This document shows, one piece after another, positions 16,301 through 25,493 of a stretch of DNA of 64,000 nt. The translations under genes and the position numbers were made by a program. Source of the DNA: Kribbella sindirgiensis (GTDB lineage Bacteria > Actinomycetota > Actinomycetes > Propionibacteriales > Kribbellaceae); contig NZ_SJKA01000002.1 in NCBI RefSeq assembly GCF_004331435.1, positions 496,001-560,000 of the forward strand, given 5' to 3'. The notes beneath the pieces are model-generated. The model was not told the DNA's origin. It did not search any database and worked only from the letters and a program-made list of their open reading frames with translations. Positions within the stretch are counted from its first letter, which is position 1. Every line of letters begins with the position of its first letter.

Positions 16301-18246
16301 AGCGAGCCGCCTGCGGAGATGGCGATGCCGGCGCGCTGACCGCCGACGTTGAGGTTTACGATGAACGTCGTACCGACCTGACGCACGGTGTAGGTGACCG
16401 ACCCGCTGGATCGGACCGGTACGATGAACGACAGGATCGACGCTGTTGTGCCGGAGCGAGCCATCATCAGCGTCGGCGCGGACTTCCGGACGTAGCTGCT
16501 CGGGTAGTGCCAGCCCTGGATCGGGTTGGTCTGCGCCTGTTTGACGAGAAGAGCGCCGGCCGGCAGCGCCTGTTTGAACGGCACCTGGAACAGGATCGTC
16601 TTGGACGTGTCGCCCGCCGCCATCGCCACGGCGGTCGTCCGCGAGTACACGCTCGCCCGCTGATCCGGCGGCAGGTGCCACAACGTCTGGAACGCCTGCG
16701 CGGTCTTCGCCGACGCACGGTCCCACACCACCAGCAGATCCGGATCCTTCAGCACCAGGACCGAGCGAACCCGGCTGATCCCGCTCCCCGGCGCATCCGC
16801 GAACACGTACGATTCCGCGTTCGCCTTCACCGAATACGCAGTCAGCCGCGTCACCGGATTCAGGTACGTCGACATCGGCGTCGTCATCACACTGTGCGCG
16901 CTCGGACCGACGGACCAGGTGCGATAGGCACCGGCGTTGTACGCCGCGTATCCGCCGTCGACCAGAATGTCCCGCCCACGTGCCGTGTACGTGATGCCGG
17001 TGTGGTCGAGATGCCCGTGGAACGCCCGCCCCGGACCGTACCTGATGCTGTACGTCGACTCGCCCGCGAAGCCCCTGGCGGGATCGCTTCCCCACCCCGT
17101 GCGACCGAACACGTAACCGGCCGAGTACACCCCGACCCGCCACAGCGGCATCGTGCCCGCCGTACCCTTCGAACCCGCGAACTGCAACGGCGTCCCTGTC
17201 CACGGGTACGTCGCCTGTACCTCGGTGTCACCGATCTGGTGGAGTCTGCCGAGCGAGTTCGTTGCCAGTGTCAAGAACTTGGCCAGCAACGCGCGCCGGG
17301 TGGCGATCGTCGTACCGGGGTTGACGCCGCAGTTCTGCATCACCGCGATCGCGCGACCCCACAGCGAGTAGTTGAACGCCGCGTAGCCAGTGGACTGTTC
17401 GTTGGTCCCACCCTCGGCATCGATCGAAGTCGTGATCCCGGCCGCGAATCGTTGCTGCGCGAGGTTCTTGTAGTCGGTCCGGCCGAGCACACAGCCGACA
17501 CCGAACAGCGCGATACTCTCGTCGGTTCCATGGTTCCACGCACCACTCCAGTTGTAGGTCAGGAATCTCGCATGACTCAGCAGCGCCGCGTCCACCCAGG
17601 CGTAGCGGGCCGGCACGGTGCTCACGTGGAGCCCGGCCAGGATCGCCTGGCGCAGGCAGTTCAGCACGTTGGTGCGGTGCATGGTGGACTCCCACGCGCC
17701 GACGTTCGCCTTCCACGAGTACGGATTGTCGCGGTACCAGTCGTACGCGATCGTGTTCACCCGCGTCAGTGCAGCCAGGTCACCTTTGCCTGCAGCAACG
17801 ATCCCTTGCCCGAGCCACCGCAGTGAGTGGAACCACATGTACCAGCTGGCGTTCTTGTACGGATTCAACGCCCAGTTGATGTTGCCGCCGCCGCTTCCGA
17901 CCTTGTACGCCGCATACGGGCCCCAGGCAAACTTGTCGGCGTACAGGTTCACCAACGGGTTGGTCTTCTCGATCCCGCTGAACCCCGGGCACGCGTAGAA
18001 CGGCGCCGCGAGTATTTGGATCTTGTTCGTGTCCGTACCGATGTCCGTCGCCGGCGCGGCCGTCGGCGGTACGACGTTGCTCGCGCCCGGCACGAACTGG
18101 GACTCGGCCGGATCGTCCGGTGCTGGGACGATCTGGATCCCGGGCGCTTCGCCCGGTGCACGAGTGTTTCCGGTTGCCGTTCCCGCCCCCAGCACCAGAA
18201 CAGCGATCCCTACGGCCGCAACGGCCGCACTCCTCCTGAATCGCAT
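16285..18246 (-). CDS. secreted heparinase II/III-like polysaccharide lyase
   Basis: A 653-residue exported protein with a clean signal peptide (MRFRRSAAVAAVGIAVLVLG, cleavage near GTATG). Residues about 80-340 form the alpha/alpha barrel, with WYMWFHSLRWLGQGI, NPYSWKANVGAWESTMHRTN and the catalytic-region motif NHGTDESIALF. The beta-sandwich half has the family hallmark AFHGHLDHTGITYTARGRDI then LVDGGY (near residue 405). The fold is shared by heparinases and alginate lyases; the polysaccharide substrate is unknown. No transporter or regulator is adjacent. Confidence 0.85.
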   Translation of the reverse strand: MRFRRSAAVAAVGIAVLVLGAGTATGNTRAPGEAPGIQIVPAPDDPAESQFVPGASNVVPPTAAPATDIGTDTNKIQILAAPFYACPGFSGIEKTNPLVNLYADKFAWGPYAAYKVGSGGGNINWALNPYKNASWYMWFHSLRWLGQGIVAAGKGDLAALTRVNTIAYDWYRDNPYSWKANVGAWESTMHRTNVLNCLRQAILAGLHVSTVPARYAWVDAALLSHARFLTYNWSGAWNHGTDESIALFGVGCVLGRTDYKNLAQQRFAAGITTSIDAEGGTNEQSTGYAAFNYSLWGRAIAVMQNCGVNPGTTIATRRALLAKFLTLATNSLGRLHQIGDTEVQATYPWTGTPLQFAGSKGTAGTMPLWRVGVYSAGYVFGRTGWGSDPARGFAGESTYSIRYGPGRAFHGHLDHTGITYTARGRDILVDGGYAAYNAGAYRTWSVGPSAHSVMTTPMSTYLNPVTRLTAYSVKANAESYVFADAPGSGISRVRSVLVLKDPDLLVVWDRASAKTAQAFQTLWHLPPDQRASVYSRTTAVAMAAGDTSKTILFQVPFKQALPAGALLVKQAQTNPIQGWHYPSSYVRKSAPTLMMARSGTTASILSFIVPVRSSGSVTYTVRQVGTTFIVNLNVGGQRAGIAISAGGSLYRAG

Positions 18247-18380
18247 GAAGTTGTCCCTCCCCGGACGTCGGTCAGCCCAATGGAGGCGGTCAACTCACCG
18301 AGGTTTGCTTCCCCTTATCTGCCTCGATGCGGAAACCCCGCGGAAAGTTGCGTTTCCGGCGCACTTTCCGGGCACAGCAG

Positions 18381-18412
18381 AGCGCCAGGACTCCCGAAGG
18401 AGTCCTGGCGCT
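18381..18412. terminator. terminator hairpin between the lyase and DinB genes
   Basis: A perfect 14-bp stem, AGCGCCAGGACTCC with its complement, and a CGAA tetraloop. It lies 12 bases beyond the stop of the DinB gene, whose transcript it should end. Confidence 0.85.
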
Positions 18413-18424
18413 CGATTTGTTGGC

Positions 18425-18946
18425 TCAGCCCATGGTTTTCTGGCCGTCGATCGCTTCCCGGATGATGTCCGCGTGGCCGGCGTGCTGGGCGGTCTCGGCA
18501 GTGATGTGCAGGAAGACCCGGCGGACGGTCCAGAACACACCCGGCGGCTGCCATGGCGCGGACGGAAGCTCGTAGCTGGCGTCCAGGTCGAGGGTGCGGA
18601 CGAGGTCGTCGGTGGCGGCGGCGACCTTCTCGTAAGCCGCGAGAACGTCGGCGAGGGTCTCGCCCTCGACGAGGCGGAACTGGTCCTGCCAGGCCGCCAT
18701 CATCTCCGGGGTGAACTCGGTCGGTGTGGACCCGCCCTGACCCTGCGCGAACTCGGCCCAATGCTGCTCGGTCGCGCTCACGTGCTTGATCAGCCCGCCG
18801 ACGGTCAGCTCACTGATGGTGCTGCGGGTCGAGGCCTGCTCGTCGGTCAGCCCCTGAGCGGTGTGCCGCAGGAACCCCCGGTGCTTGCCGAGGAACTCCA
18901 GGATGTCGGCCCGCTCACCGGTCAAGCTCTGCTCGTTTGTCGTCAT
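18425..18946 (-). CDS. DinB family protein
   Basis: A 173-residue four-helix-bundle protein of the DinB/DUF664 group. The first metal-ligand histidine is in TVGGLIKHVSATEQHW, and VRRVFLHITAETAQHAGHAD supplies the C-terminal pair of histidines. Members include mycothiol- or bacillithiol-dependent thiol transferases; actinobacteria use mycothiol, so a detoxification role is plausible but unproven. The ATG at 18946 gives a standard-length product, and a strong terminator follows. Confidence 0.9.
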   Translation of the reverse strand: MTTNEQSLTGERADILEFLGKHRGFLRHTAQGLTDEQASTRSTISELTVGGLIKHVSATEQHWAEFAQGQGGSTPTEFTPEMMAAWQDQFRLVEGETLADVLAAYEKVAAATDDLVRTLDLDASYELPSAPWQPPGVFWTVRRVFLHITAETAQHAGHADIIREAIDGQKTMG

Positions 18947-19086
18947 ACCGCGACTCTAAACGCCATAGCGGCCAGGTTCTGTCCGCTACAGAAATTCATG
19001 TCCAGGGCGTGGTTCGGGCCGTGGCCCGCGACTAGTTTGGCGTGGGGGCGGCGACTGGGCCGAGCCCATTGCACAAGGGGGTTGAC

Positions 19087-19911
19087 GTGGGAACGATCAC
19101 GACCAGCGACGGTACGGAGATCTTCTACAAGGACTGGGGTACGGGCCAGCCGATCGTCTTCAGCCACGGATGGCCGCTGTCGGCCGACGACTGGGACAAT
19201 CAGCTGCTGTTCTTCCTGTCGAAGGGGTACCGCGTCGTCGCGCACGACCGCCGTGGACACGGCCGCTCGACGCAGACCGGCGACGGACACGACATGGACC
19301 ACTACGCGGACGATCTGAAGGCGGTCGTCGACCATCTCGACCTGCGCGACTGCATCCACGTCGGGCACTCGACCGGCGGCGGCGAGGTCACTCACTACCT
19401 CGCTCGGCACGGCGAGGACCGGGCCGCGAAAGCCGCGCTGCTCTGCGCCGTCCCGCCGCTGATGGTGCAGACCGACGCGAACCCGGAGGGCCTGCCGAAG
19501 GCGGTCTTCGACGACCTCCAGGCGCAGCTCGCGGCGAACCGGTCGGCCTTCTACCGCGCACTCCCGGAAGGCCCGTTCTACGGCTTCAACCGCCCGGGCG
19601 CCGTACCCAGCGAAGCGGTCATCGCGAACTGGTGGCGGCAGGGCATGATGGGCGGCGCGAAGGCCCACTACGACGGCATCGTCGCGTTCTCCCAGACCGA
19701 CTTCACCGAGGACCTGCGGACGATCACCATCCCGGTCCTGGTCGTGCACAGCGAGGACGACCAGATCGTGCCGTACGCCGATTCCGGCCCGAAGTCGGCC
19801 GCACTGCTCAAGAACGGGGTCCTCAAGACCTACAAGGACCTCCCGCACGGCCTGCCCACGACGCACGCCGACGTGGTCAACGCCGATCTCCTGGAGTTCT
19901 TCCGGTCCTAG
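19087..19911 (+). CDS. alpha/beta hydrolase, non-heme haloperoxidase-like
   Basis: A 274-residue hydrolase. The nucleophile elbow is CIHVGHSTGGGEV, the acid lies in VHSEDDQIVPYAD, and the histidine is in LPHGLPTTHADV. The oxyanion region is FSHGWPLSADDW, and VVAHDRRGHGRS matches cofactor-free chloroperoxidases. These enzymes are generally esterases or perhydrolases. GTG 19087 (VGTITTSDGTEIFYKDWG) is preferred over an upstream ATG at 19042 because AAGGGGG lies just before it and the family starts there. It appears monocistronic, with a terminator downstream. Confidence 0.93.
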   Translation: MGTITTSDGTEIFYKDWGTGQPIVFSHGWPLSADDWDNQLLFFLSKGYRVVAHDRRGHGRSTQTGDGHDMDHYADDLKAVVDHLDLRDCIHVGHSTGGGEVTHYLARHGEDRAAKAALLCAVPPLMVQTDANPEGLPKAVFDDLQAQLAANRSAFYRALPEGPFYGFNRPGAVPSEAVIANWWRQGMMGGAKAHYDGIVAFSQTDFTEDLRTITIPVLVVHSEDDQIVPYADSGPKSAALLKNGVLKTYKDLPHGLPTTHADVVNADLLEFFRS

Positions 19912-19935
19912 TCCCGAAAACTCACGGAGGATCGT

Positions 19936-19967
19936 GACGGCTTGCGTACGTCGGTGCGCAAGCCGTC
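19936..19967. terminator. bidirectional terminator hairpin
   Basis: An 11-bp perfect stem, GACGGCTTGCG with its complement, and a 10-base loop. It lies between the convergent hydrolase and luciferase-like genes, 25 bases after one stop and 16 from the other. Confidence 0.8.
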
Positions 19968-19982
19968 GCGGCACGGAGATCC

Positions 19983-20846
19983 TCACCCGCTGACGCTGCC
20001 GAGTGCGTCGGCGAGCAACTCGACCTGGACCAGGTTCGCGGCGGCCGGGTAGAGGATGACGTCGGTGGCGCCGGCCGCCCGTAGTCCGCTCAGATGCGTC
20101 GTCAGCTGGTCCGGCGTCGTCAACGTGTCGGCCCGCGCGTGGTCGAAGTACGCGTCGCCGTAGTAGTGGCGGATGTACTCGTCGGCGACGGCATCCGCGT
20201 CCGGCCCGAGCGCGAAGTACCGCCCGGTCGCGATCCGCGGTTGCCCCTCGCGGCCGGCCTGCTGCCAGGCTCGTCGTACGGCGTCCGCACCCTGAGCGAG
20301 CGTGTGCGTGCCGAACAGCGGTGCCACCCAGCCCTGCCCAACTCTTGCCGCCCGCCGGTGCGCCGCGTTGGCCAGACCGCCGAACAGGAGTGTCGGCCGA
20401 TCAGCGGGAAGCTGGTTCATCGGACCGCCGGCGCCGATCAGCTCGCCGGACCACGCACGCCGCCAGGTGTCCAGTGTGGCGTCCCACAAGGCGCCCAGAC
20501 CCTCGCCGGCTGCGCCGCTCGCGGCGAAGTCGTCCTGCCAACCGCCCAGCCCGAGACCGGCCGTCAACCTGCCGCCCGACAGCAGGTCCACCGACGCGAG
20601 CTGCTTGGCCAGCAGGACGGCGTTGTTGCGCCAGCCGACGTTGAGCACGGTCGTCATCAACTCGACGGTCGACGTCCGGGCCGCTGCGGCCGCGAGTGCG
20701 GTCAGCGGCTCGAGATTGTCGTAGACCAGCCGGTCGATCACTCCCACCGCGGCGAACCCGTTCCGCTCGGCCTCGGCGGCCCACTCGCCCACCGATCGCG
20801 GGTCCACTCCCGGCACCGCCGCCGGCAACCCGATCCCGATCCGCAT
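19983..20846 (-). CDS. LLM class flavin-dependent oxidoreductase
   Basis: A 287-residue luciferase-like TIM barrel. It opens MRIGIGLPAAVPGVDPRSVG and includes WAAEAERNGFAAVGVIDRLV, LLAKQLASVDLLSGGRLTAG and LGLGGWQDDFAASG, the usual F420/FMN-binding core. Its substrate cannot be assigned. The frame is open well upstream, but ATG 20846 is where family similarity begins. It is divergent from the quinone reductase-like gene, with a 109-base shared promoter region, so the two redox enzymes may be co-regulated. Confidence 0.9.
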   Translation of the reverse strand: MRIGIGLPAAVPGVDPRSVGEWAAEAERNGFAAVGVIDRLVYDNLEPLTALAAAAARTSTVELMTTVLNVGWRNNAVLLAKQLASVDLLSGGRLTAGLGLGGWQDDFAASGAAGEGLGALWDATLDTWRRAWSGELIGAGGPMNQLPADRPTLLFGGLANAAHRRAARVGQGWVAPLFGTHTLAQGADAVRRAWQQAGREGQPRIATGRYFALGPDADAVADEYIRHYYGDAYFDHARADTLTTPDQLTTHLSGLRAAGATDVILYPAAANLVQVELLADALGSVSG

Positions 20847-20955
20847 CTTGATTCTCCCGTCAACGGCTGTCCCACGACGGTAGGCAACCGGGCCGGCGCC
20901 GGTCTTGAACGAATCGGACAGGCGACGGCAGGGCAACTGAGGTAGCGTCGATGGG

Positions 20956-21984
20956 GTGCGCGCCATCCAGTACTCCGTGACCGGTGAGCCCGACGTCCTG
21001 ACCCTCGTGGACAGGCCGCTGACCGAGGTCGGTCCCGGGGAGGTGCGGGTGCGGATCCACCGGTCGGGCGTCAATCCGACCGACTGGAAGTCACGCCGCG
21101 GCAGCGAGGCCGGTACACCAGTGCACCCGGCGCAGGTACCCAACCAGGACGGATCCGGTCTCGTCGACGCCGTCGGTCAGGGCGTGGACGCAGCCCTCGC
21201 CGGTCGCCGGGTCTGGCTCTGGGAGGCCGCGTACCAACGGCCTTCGGGAGGTACGGCGCAGGAGTACGCCGTGGTCCCGGCCCGCCATGTGGTGCCGCTG
21301 CCCGACGACGCGTCGTACGATCTCGGCGCCGCGCTCGGCGTACCGTTCCTGACCGCTCATCGCTGCTTGACCGTGACCGAGGACGGCCCTGATCGCCTCG
21401 GTCCAGGCAAGCTCGCCGGCCGCACCGTGCTGGTGGCCGGCGGCGCCGGAGCGGTCGGCAACGCGGCGATCCAGCTGGCCCGGTGGTCCGACGCGACCGT
21501 GATCACCACCGTGAGCAGTCCGGAGAAGGGCCGGCTGGCCGCGCTGGCGGGCGCCGACCACGTCATCGACTACAAGCAGCAGGACGTGGTCGCGGAGGTC
21601 CGCGCGATCGCGCCGCACGGCGTGCACACGATCGTCGAGGTGTCGCCGGCGGCGAACGCGGCGATCGATGCCGCGGTGATCGCGCCGAACGGCTCGGTGT
21701 CGGTGTACGCGACCGACGGCGGCGCGACGACCGAACTCCCGGTGCGCGCATCGATGGTGCCGAACGCCCGTTGGCAGTTCGTCCTGCTGTACACGGCCCC
21801 GGAGTCCTGGCGCCCGCGCGGACTGGCCGACGTCGCGGCCGCGGTCGAGTCCGGCGCGATCCGCATCGGCCCCGACGCCGGCCTCCCGCTGCACCACTAC
21901 CCACTGGACCGGGCCGCGGACGCGCACGCCGCGGTCGAGGACGCCGTCGTGGGCAAGGTCCTCATCGACGTCATCCCAGACTGA
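20956..21984 (+). CDS. zinc-independent MDR family NADPH:quinone reductase-like protein
   Basis: A 342-residue medium-chain dehydrogenase/reductase. The N-terminal GroES-like domain has RSGVNPTDWKSRRG and no catalytic-zinc ligand pattern, as in quinone oxidoreductases. The Rossmann domain begins at GRTVLVAGGAGAVGNAAIQLAR, and NADPH-type residues follow in VITTVSSPEKGRLAALAGAD. GTG is the start. The 3' end overlaps the convergent DUF2625 gene by 14 bases. Confidence 0.9.
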   Translation: MRAIQYSVTGEPDVLTLVDRPLTEVGPGEVRVRIHRSGVNPTDWKSRRGSEAGTPVHPAQVPNQDGSGLVDAVGQGVDAALAGRRVWLWEAAYQRPSGGTAQEYAVVPARHVVPLPDDASYDLGAALGVPFLTAHRCLTVTEDGPDRLGPGKLAGRTVLVAGGAGAVGNAAIQLARWSDATVITTVSSPEKGRLAALAGADHVIDYKQQDVVAEVRAIAPHGVHTIVEVSPAANAAIDAAVIAPNGSVSVYATDGGATTELPVRASMVPNARWQFVLLYTAPESWRPRGLADVAAAVESGAIRIGPDAGLPLHHYPLDRAADAHAAVEDAVVGKVLIDVIPD

Positions 21985-22633
21985 GGAGCTCCTCGAACGG
22001 AACGGCCTTGCGCGAGGTGTTCTCGAGCGGATACGCCTCAGCCGAGAACAACGGCGGGTAGACAGCGATCCCTTCCGACAGAGGGGTTCGGCGCGTCTCG
22101 TCGAGCCAGGTCGGCCAGCGGAGGCCGGCGTAGAACTGCGTCGGGCCGTCGGTGAGCGACCAGAGGACGAAGTCGGTGTGCCCGACGCCGAGGCCGTCCC
22201 ACTCGAGGGTGTCCGGCGCCCAGTAGCAGACCTGACCGGGCTGGACGCCCAGCCCGCCGCCGTCGACGGCGAACCGACCGCCGAGGACGTCGTAGGCGAC
22301 GATCAGGTACGGCGGTGGCGCGGCGGCCTGCTCCGGGTCGACGAGGTCGTTCGCGGTCGCTAGATCGGGCAGACCGGAGCCACCGCCGCCGAGAATGCGC
22401 AGCCAACCTTCGTCGATCACCAGACCGCCGCAGTTCACCGCGAGCGCACCGAGCATCGACCGCGCCGTGACCTGCAGCCGAAAGAGGACGTCTCGCCCTG
22501 CCGCCGGATCGACGGGTAGGACGGTGGCGGGGCGGGCCGCCTGTGCGAGGGCGTCCTGCAGCACGGTCCAGGCCGGATCGTCGACGTCGGCCAGTACATC
22601 AGCGTTTCTGACGTGGGTCACCCGGCCGAGCAT
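21971..22633 (-). CDS. DUF2625 family protein
   Basis: A 220-residue protein with the DUF2625 layout. It opens with a helix (DPAWTVLQDALAQA), then VLPVDPAAGRDVLFRLQVTA, RSMLGALAVNCGGLVIDEGW and LRILGGGGSGLPDL. A beta-rich C-terminal half includes YLIVAYDVLGGRFAVDGG and DFVLWSLTDGPTQFYAGLRW. Function unknown. It starts 3 bases after the stop of the AAC(3)-like gene and is surely co-transcribed with it. Confidence 0.88.
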   Translation of the reverse strand: MLGRVTHVRNADVLADVDDPAWTVLQDALAQAARPATVLPVDPAAGRDVLFRLQVTARSMLGALAVNCGGLVIDEGWLRILGGGGSGLPDLATANDLVDPEQAAAPPPYLIVAYDVLGGRFAVDGGGLGVQPGQVCYWAPDTLEWDGLGVGHTDFVLWSLTDGPTQFYAGLRWPTWLDETRRTPLSEGIAVYPPLFSAEAYPLENTSRKAVPFEELLSLG

Positions 22634-22636
22634 GCC

Positions 22637-23479
22637 CTACTCGGCGAGGGCAGCCAACCGCTGTTGCAAGGCCGCGGCGCAGCGGCAGGCGGGGTCGGTG
22701 GTGCAGAGGAGGGCGGCGGGGTCGGCTTCGATCAGCTGACGGGTCGCTGCGAGTACTGCCTGCTTGGGGATGCGGCGGATGCGCGCGTTTCCGATCTGGA
22801 TTTCCTTGGTCGCAGAGCGCAGTACGGGCTCGATGGCGTCGAAGTGGTGGCTTGCGCCGGGGACGTTGGGGAGCTCGGTCCACAGGCCGTCGGCGGATCT
22901 CGCGTAGCGGTAGAAGCGCGACCGGCCGAGGTGCTGCTCGGCGAGGTGGATCGTGGTGTTCGAGGTGTGGGTGACGCCGAGCAGCAGGACGTCGCCGTCG
23001 AGGGCCTCGATCGGGCCGAGCGGCCAGTCGGGGCGCTGGGCCTCGAGGAGGCGTTCGGCGGCCGGGCCGGCGGCCTGGTAGGAAAACAGCGGATGCTCGG
23101 TCCGGAACGGCGAGCAGGTCAGGCGGAACGTTTCCGGAATCGTTCCGAGCCACCGGTCGATCGGGAGCCCGGCGCGGAAACTGGTTGCCTGCGACAACCG
23201 AGTGTCGAAGTCCGCCCAGCTGTCCGCGTTCCAGTAGGCGTTGTGCGGGCGCACCAGTCCGGGCGGCGCCGGGATTCCGGTGAGATCCCAGGTACCGGCC
23301 GGCATCAGCACGGTCCCGCACACCTCGGTCAGCGCCGAGCAGACCGCCTCCGCACCGCCGTCGACGTACCCGAACGAACTCAGCGAGGAATGCACGATCA
23401 CCTCGGACCCCCGCCCCAGCCCAAGCTCCCGCAGCCCGTCGGCGAGCTCGGCTCCGGTCACGGCCTCTGGTGTTTCCAT
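22637..23479 (-). CDS. aminoglycoside N(3)-acetyltransferase-like protein (Antibiotic_NAT)
   Basis: A 280-residue protein of the AAC(3) fold. VIVHSSLSSFGYVDGGAEAV near residue 28 matches the conserved acetyl-CoA-binding block. VCGTVLMPAGTWDL, PIDRWLGTIPETFR, FRTEHPLFSYQAAG and LLLGVTHTSNTTIHLAEQ are also family motifs, the His-containing ones lining the active site. Family members acetylate aminoglycosides, but many chromosomal homologues have other substrates. The C-terminus carries a cysteine cluster (CTTDPACRC). The downstream partner is a DUF2625 gene, 3 bases away. Confidence 0.88.
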   Translation of the reverse strand: METPEAVTGAELADGLRELGLGRGSEVIVHSSLSSFGYVDGGAEAVCSALTEVCGTVLMPAGTWDLTGIPAPPGLVRPHNAYWNADSWADFDTRLSQATSFRAGLPIDRWLGTIPETFRLTCSPFRTEHPLFSYQAAGPAAERLLEAQRPDWPLGPIEALDGDVLLLGVTHTSNTTIHLAEQHLGRSRFYRYARSADGLWTELPNVPGASHHFDAIEPVLRSATKEIQIGNARIRRIPKQAVLAATRQLIEADPAALLCTTDPACRCAAALQQRLAALAE

Positions 23480-23524
23480 CCCCGAAATATCCCATCCGCA
23501 CCGGGGAGGTCGCCTCGCATTTTC

Positions 23525-24004
23525 CTACCAGGCCTGGAACAGTCCCGTCTGCCGGTAGGTGGCGTGCAGACGCAGGACGAGCTCGGTCGGAGGATGTAGC
23601 GGGGTCGGAGGTGTGGGGAAGAAGGCGGCCTCCAGGACCTCGTCCTCGGCTGGGTGCAGTGTGCCGGTCCAGCGGCGGGCTTCGAAGCAGAGGGCGAAGC
23701 ACTGGACGACGTCGCCGTTCGGGTACGTCAGCGTGTGGACGTCGGCGCGGGACAGGCTGGCGAACGGGATCAGGTCGTCCTCCGCGACGATCAGCCCTGT
23801 CTCCTCGGAGAACTCGCGGGCCGCCGTACGACGGAAGCTGTCCCCCGGTTCCGCTCCGCCCGCGGGGAGCTCCCACCGACCGGAGTCGCGACTCCTCTGG
23901 AACAGGATGCGTTCGTCCGCGTCGATCGCGAGGACCTGCGCACCGGGCAGCAACAGCAGGCGGGAACCGACGTCGCGGCGGAGCTGGGCAAGATAGGAGT
24001 CCAC
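23525..24004 (-). CDS. Nudix hydrolase
   Basis: A 159-residue protein. The Nudix box is GGAEPGDSFRRTAAREFSEE then TGLIV, with the catalytic REFSEETG intact and Asp where the first Glu is more common. It begins at GTG 24004 (VDSYLAQLRRDVGSRLLLLP), a typical start for this subgroup; the open frame continues upstream antisense to the next gene. The substrate is probably a nucleoside diphosphate derivative but is not determinable. It is divergent from a membrane protein gene, with starts only 18 bases apart. Confidence 0.9.
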   Translation of the reverse strand: MDSYLAQLRRDVGSRLLLLPGAQVLAIDADERILFQRSRDSGRWELPAGGAEPGDSFRRTAAREFSEETGLIVAEDDLIPFASLSRADVHTLTYPNGDVVQCFALCFEARRWTGTLHPAEDEVLEAAFFPTPPTPLHPPTELVLRLHATYRQTGLFQAW

Positions 24005-24022
24005 GGATGAGAGGGTAGGGCC

Positions 24023-24790
24023 GTGGACTGGGTGAGGCAGCGCGCGGGATCCCTGCTGGGGTTGGGGTTGATCGGCGGGCTGGTGTGGACGACGGTCGTC
24101 ACGCTGTCGATGCCGAACTGGTACGACCCGAGCGAGGACTGCGCGCGCAAGGTCGGCGTGGACAACGCGCACCCACGCACCAGCTGGTTCCCGCCGTCGG
24201 CGAGCTGCGTGTCCGGCGACGAGGTCCGTCAGTACATGTCGACCACCCGCTCGGTGATCCTGTCCGTTGTCGGCGTACTGCTGCTGATCCTGATCGCGAC
24301 CGGCCTGATCCTGACCGTACGACGCCTCACCGGCGATCCCGGCCCGCTCCGGACCGGTGACGACCTGAAGCGCCGGCGCCGCTCACACCTGATGTTCGGG
24401 GCGCTGGACATGGGTGTCGCGTTCGCGGTCGTCACGTTCCTGAACGTGGTGGCGATCGTGTTCGGCGACCTCCCCGGGGCGATCCTGTTCATCGTCACCA
24501 CCCTCGTCGGCCTGAGCGCGTTCGGCACCCTGCTCGACCGGCACATGGGCCCGCTCCCGAGCACCGCCCTGGACTCACGCCGCCGCGGCACGGTCGCCGC
24601 CGTCGCGACCTACGCCATCGTCTTCACCGCAACCGCCCTCGCCGGCCAACTCCCCTTCTTCCGTTTCTGGGCAGTCCCCCTCAGCGCCGTCGCGTACGCC
24701 GCCATCACCGCGACCCAATGGTCCCGCGCGACCCGCCGGGCGGTCGTTGACAGGGTGGGTCCCACCGAGGATGGTGAAGAACATCTCTGA
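24023..24790 (+). CDS. hypothetical membrane protein, 255 aa
   Basis: No family recognised. A first helix (LLGLGLIGGLVWTTVVTLSM) is followed by an extracytoplasmic loop with two cysteines in WYDPSEDCARKVG and PPSASCVSG that could form a disulfide. A second helix (VILSVVGVLLLILIATGLIL), a basic cytoplasmic loop and about four more helices follow. GTG 24023 is used. The DUF4389 gene starts 16 bases downstream, so the two probably form an operon. Confidence 0.8.
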   Translation: MDWVRQRAGSLLGLGLIGGLVWTTVVTLSMPNWYDPSEDCARKVGVDNAHPRTSWFPPSASCVSGDEVRQYMSTTRSVILSVVGVLLLILIATGLILTVRRLTGDPGPLRTGDDLKRRRRSHLMFGALDMGVAFAVVTFLNVVAIVFGDLPGAILFIVTTLVGLSAFGTLLDRHMGPLPSTALDSRRRGTVAAVATYAIVFTATALAGQLPFFRFWAVPLSAVAYAAITATQWSRATRRAVVDRVGPTEDGEEHL

Positions 24791-24806
24791 CTGACCGGGG
24801 GTCGTC

Positions 24807-25493
24807 ATGGCAGGATCTGTTGGGTATCCGGTGCATGTGAACGCTGCGCTGGATCCGGGGACTTCCAGGTGGTTGTGGCTGGTGAAGTGGATCCTGGCGA
24901 TCCCGCACTGGGTCGTTCTGCTGTTCCTGTGGATCGGCTTCCTGGTCGTCTCGGTGATCGCGTTCTTCGCGATCCTCTTCACCGAGCGCTATCCGCGCGC
25001 CCTCTTCGACTTCAACGTCGGCGTGCTGCGGTGGTCGTGGCGCGTGAACTACTACGCCTACGGTGCACTCGCCACCGACCAGTACCCGCCGTTCACGCTC
25101 GCCGAGGTCGAGAGCTACCCGGCGCGGCTGACCGTCGACTATCCCGAGCGCCTGTCCCGTGGCCTGGTCCTGGTGAAATGGTGGCTGTTGGCGATCCCGC
25201 ACTACATCATCGTCGGCATCTTCGTCGGTGGTGGATCGTGGGCCGCGAACGGTTCCGACGACTGGGCGTGGAGTGTCGCCGGCGGCCTGGTCGGCGTGCT
25301 CGTCGTCTTCGCGGCCATCGCTCTCCTCTTCACCGGCACCTATCCGCGCTCGCTCTTCGACCTGGTCCTCGGGCTGAACCGCTGGGCCCTGAGGGTTTCC
25401 GGGTACTCCGCCTTGATGACCGATGTCTATCCGCCGTTCCGCCTGGACCTCGGCGGCAGCGATCCTGTCGCCGAGGCCCCGACGCCTGACTAG
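24807..25493 (+). CDS. DUF4389 domain membrane protein (two repeats)
   Basis: A 228-residue membrane protein built from a tandem duplication. Each half carries a helix pair and the signature of DUF4389: KWILAIPHWVVLLFLWIGF with FTERYPRALFDFNVGVLRW, then KWWLLAIPHYIIVGIFVGG with FTGTYPRSLFDLVLGLNRW. Both end in a TDQYPPF/TDVYPPF motif. Function unknown. It follows the preceding membrane gene by 16 bases and overlaps the convergent oxidoreductase gene by 4 bases. Confidence 0.9.
   Translation: MAGSVGYPVHVNAALDPGTSRWLWLVKWILAIPHWVVLLFLWIGFLVVSVIAFFAILFTERYPRALFDFNVGVLRWSWRVNYYAYGALATDQYPPFTLAEVESYPARLTVDYPERLSRGLVLVKWWLLAIPHYIIVGIFVGGGSWAANGSDDWAWSVAGGLVGVLVVFAAIALLFTGTYPRSLFDLVLGLNRWALRVSGYSALMTDVYPPFRLDLGGSDPVAEAPTPD

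Noticed and set aside
15642..17203. The upstream extension of the frame that contains the DUF4352-like tail
   Set aside because: Arg/Gly-rich shadow of the lyase and kinase genes. Only the last 55 or so codons of that frame are protein-like.
15979..17826. A 615-codon frame antisense to the heparinase-like gene
   Set aside because: No recognisable domain; the lyase on the minus strand has a signal peptide and all family motifs.
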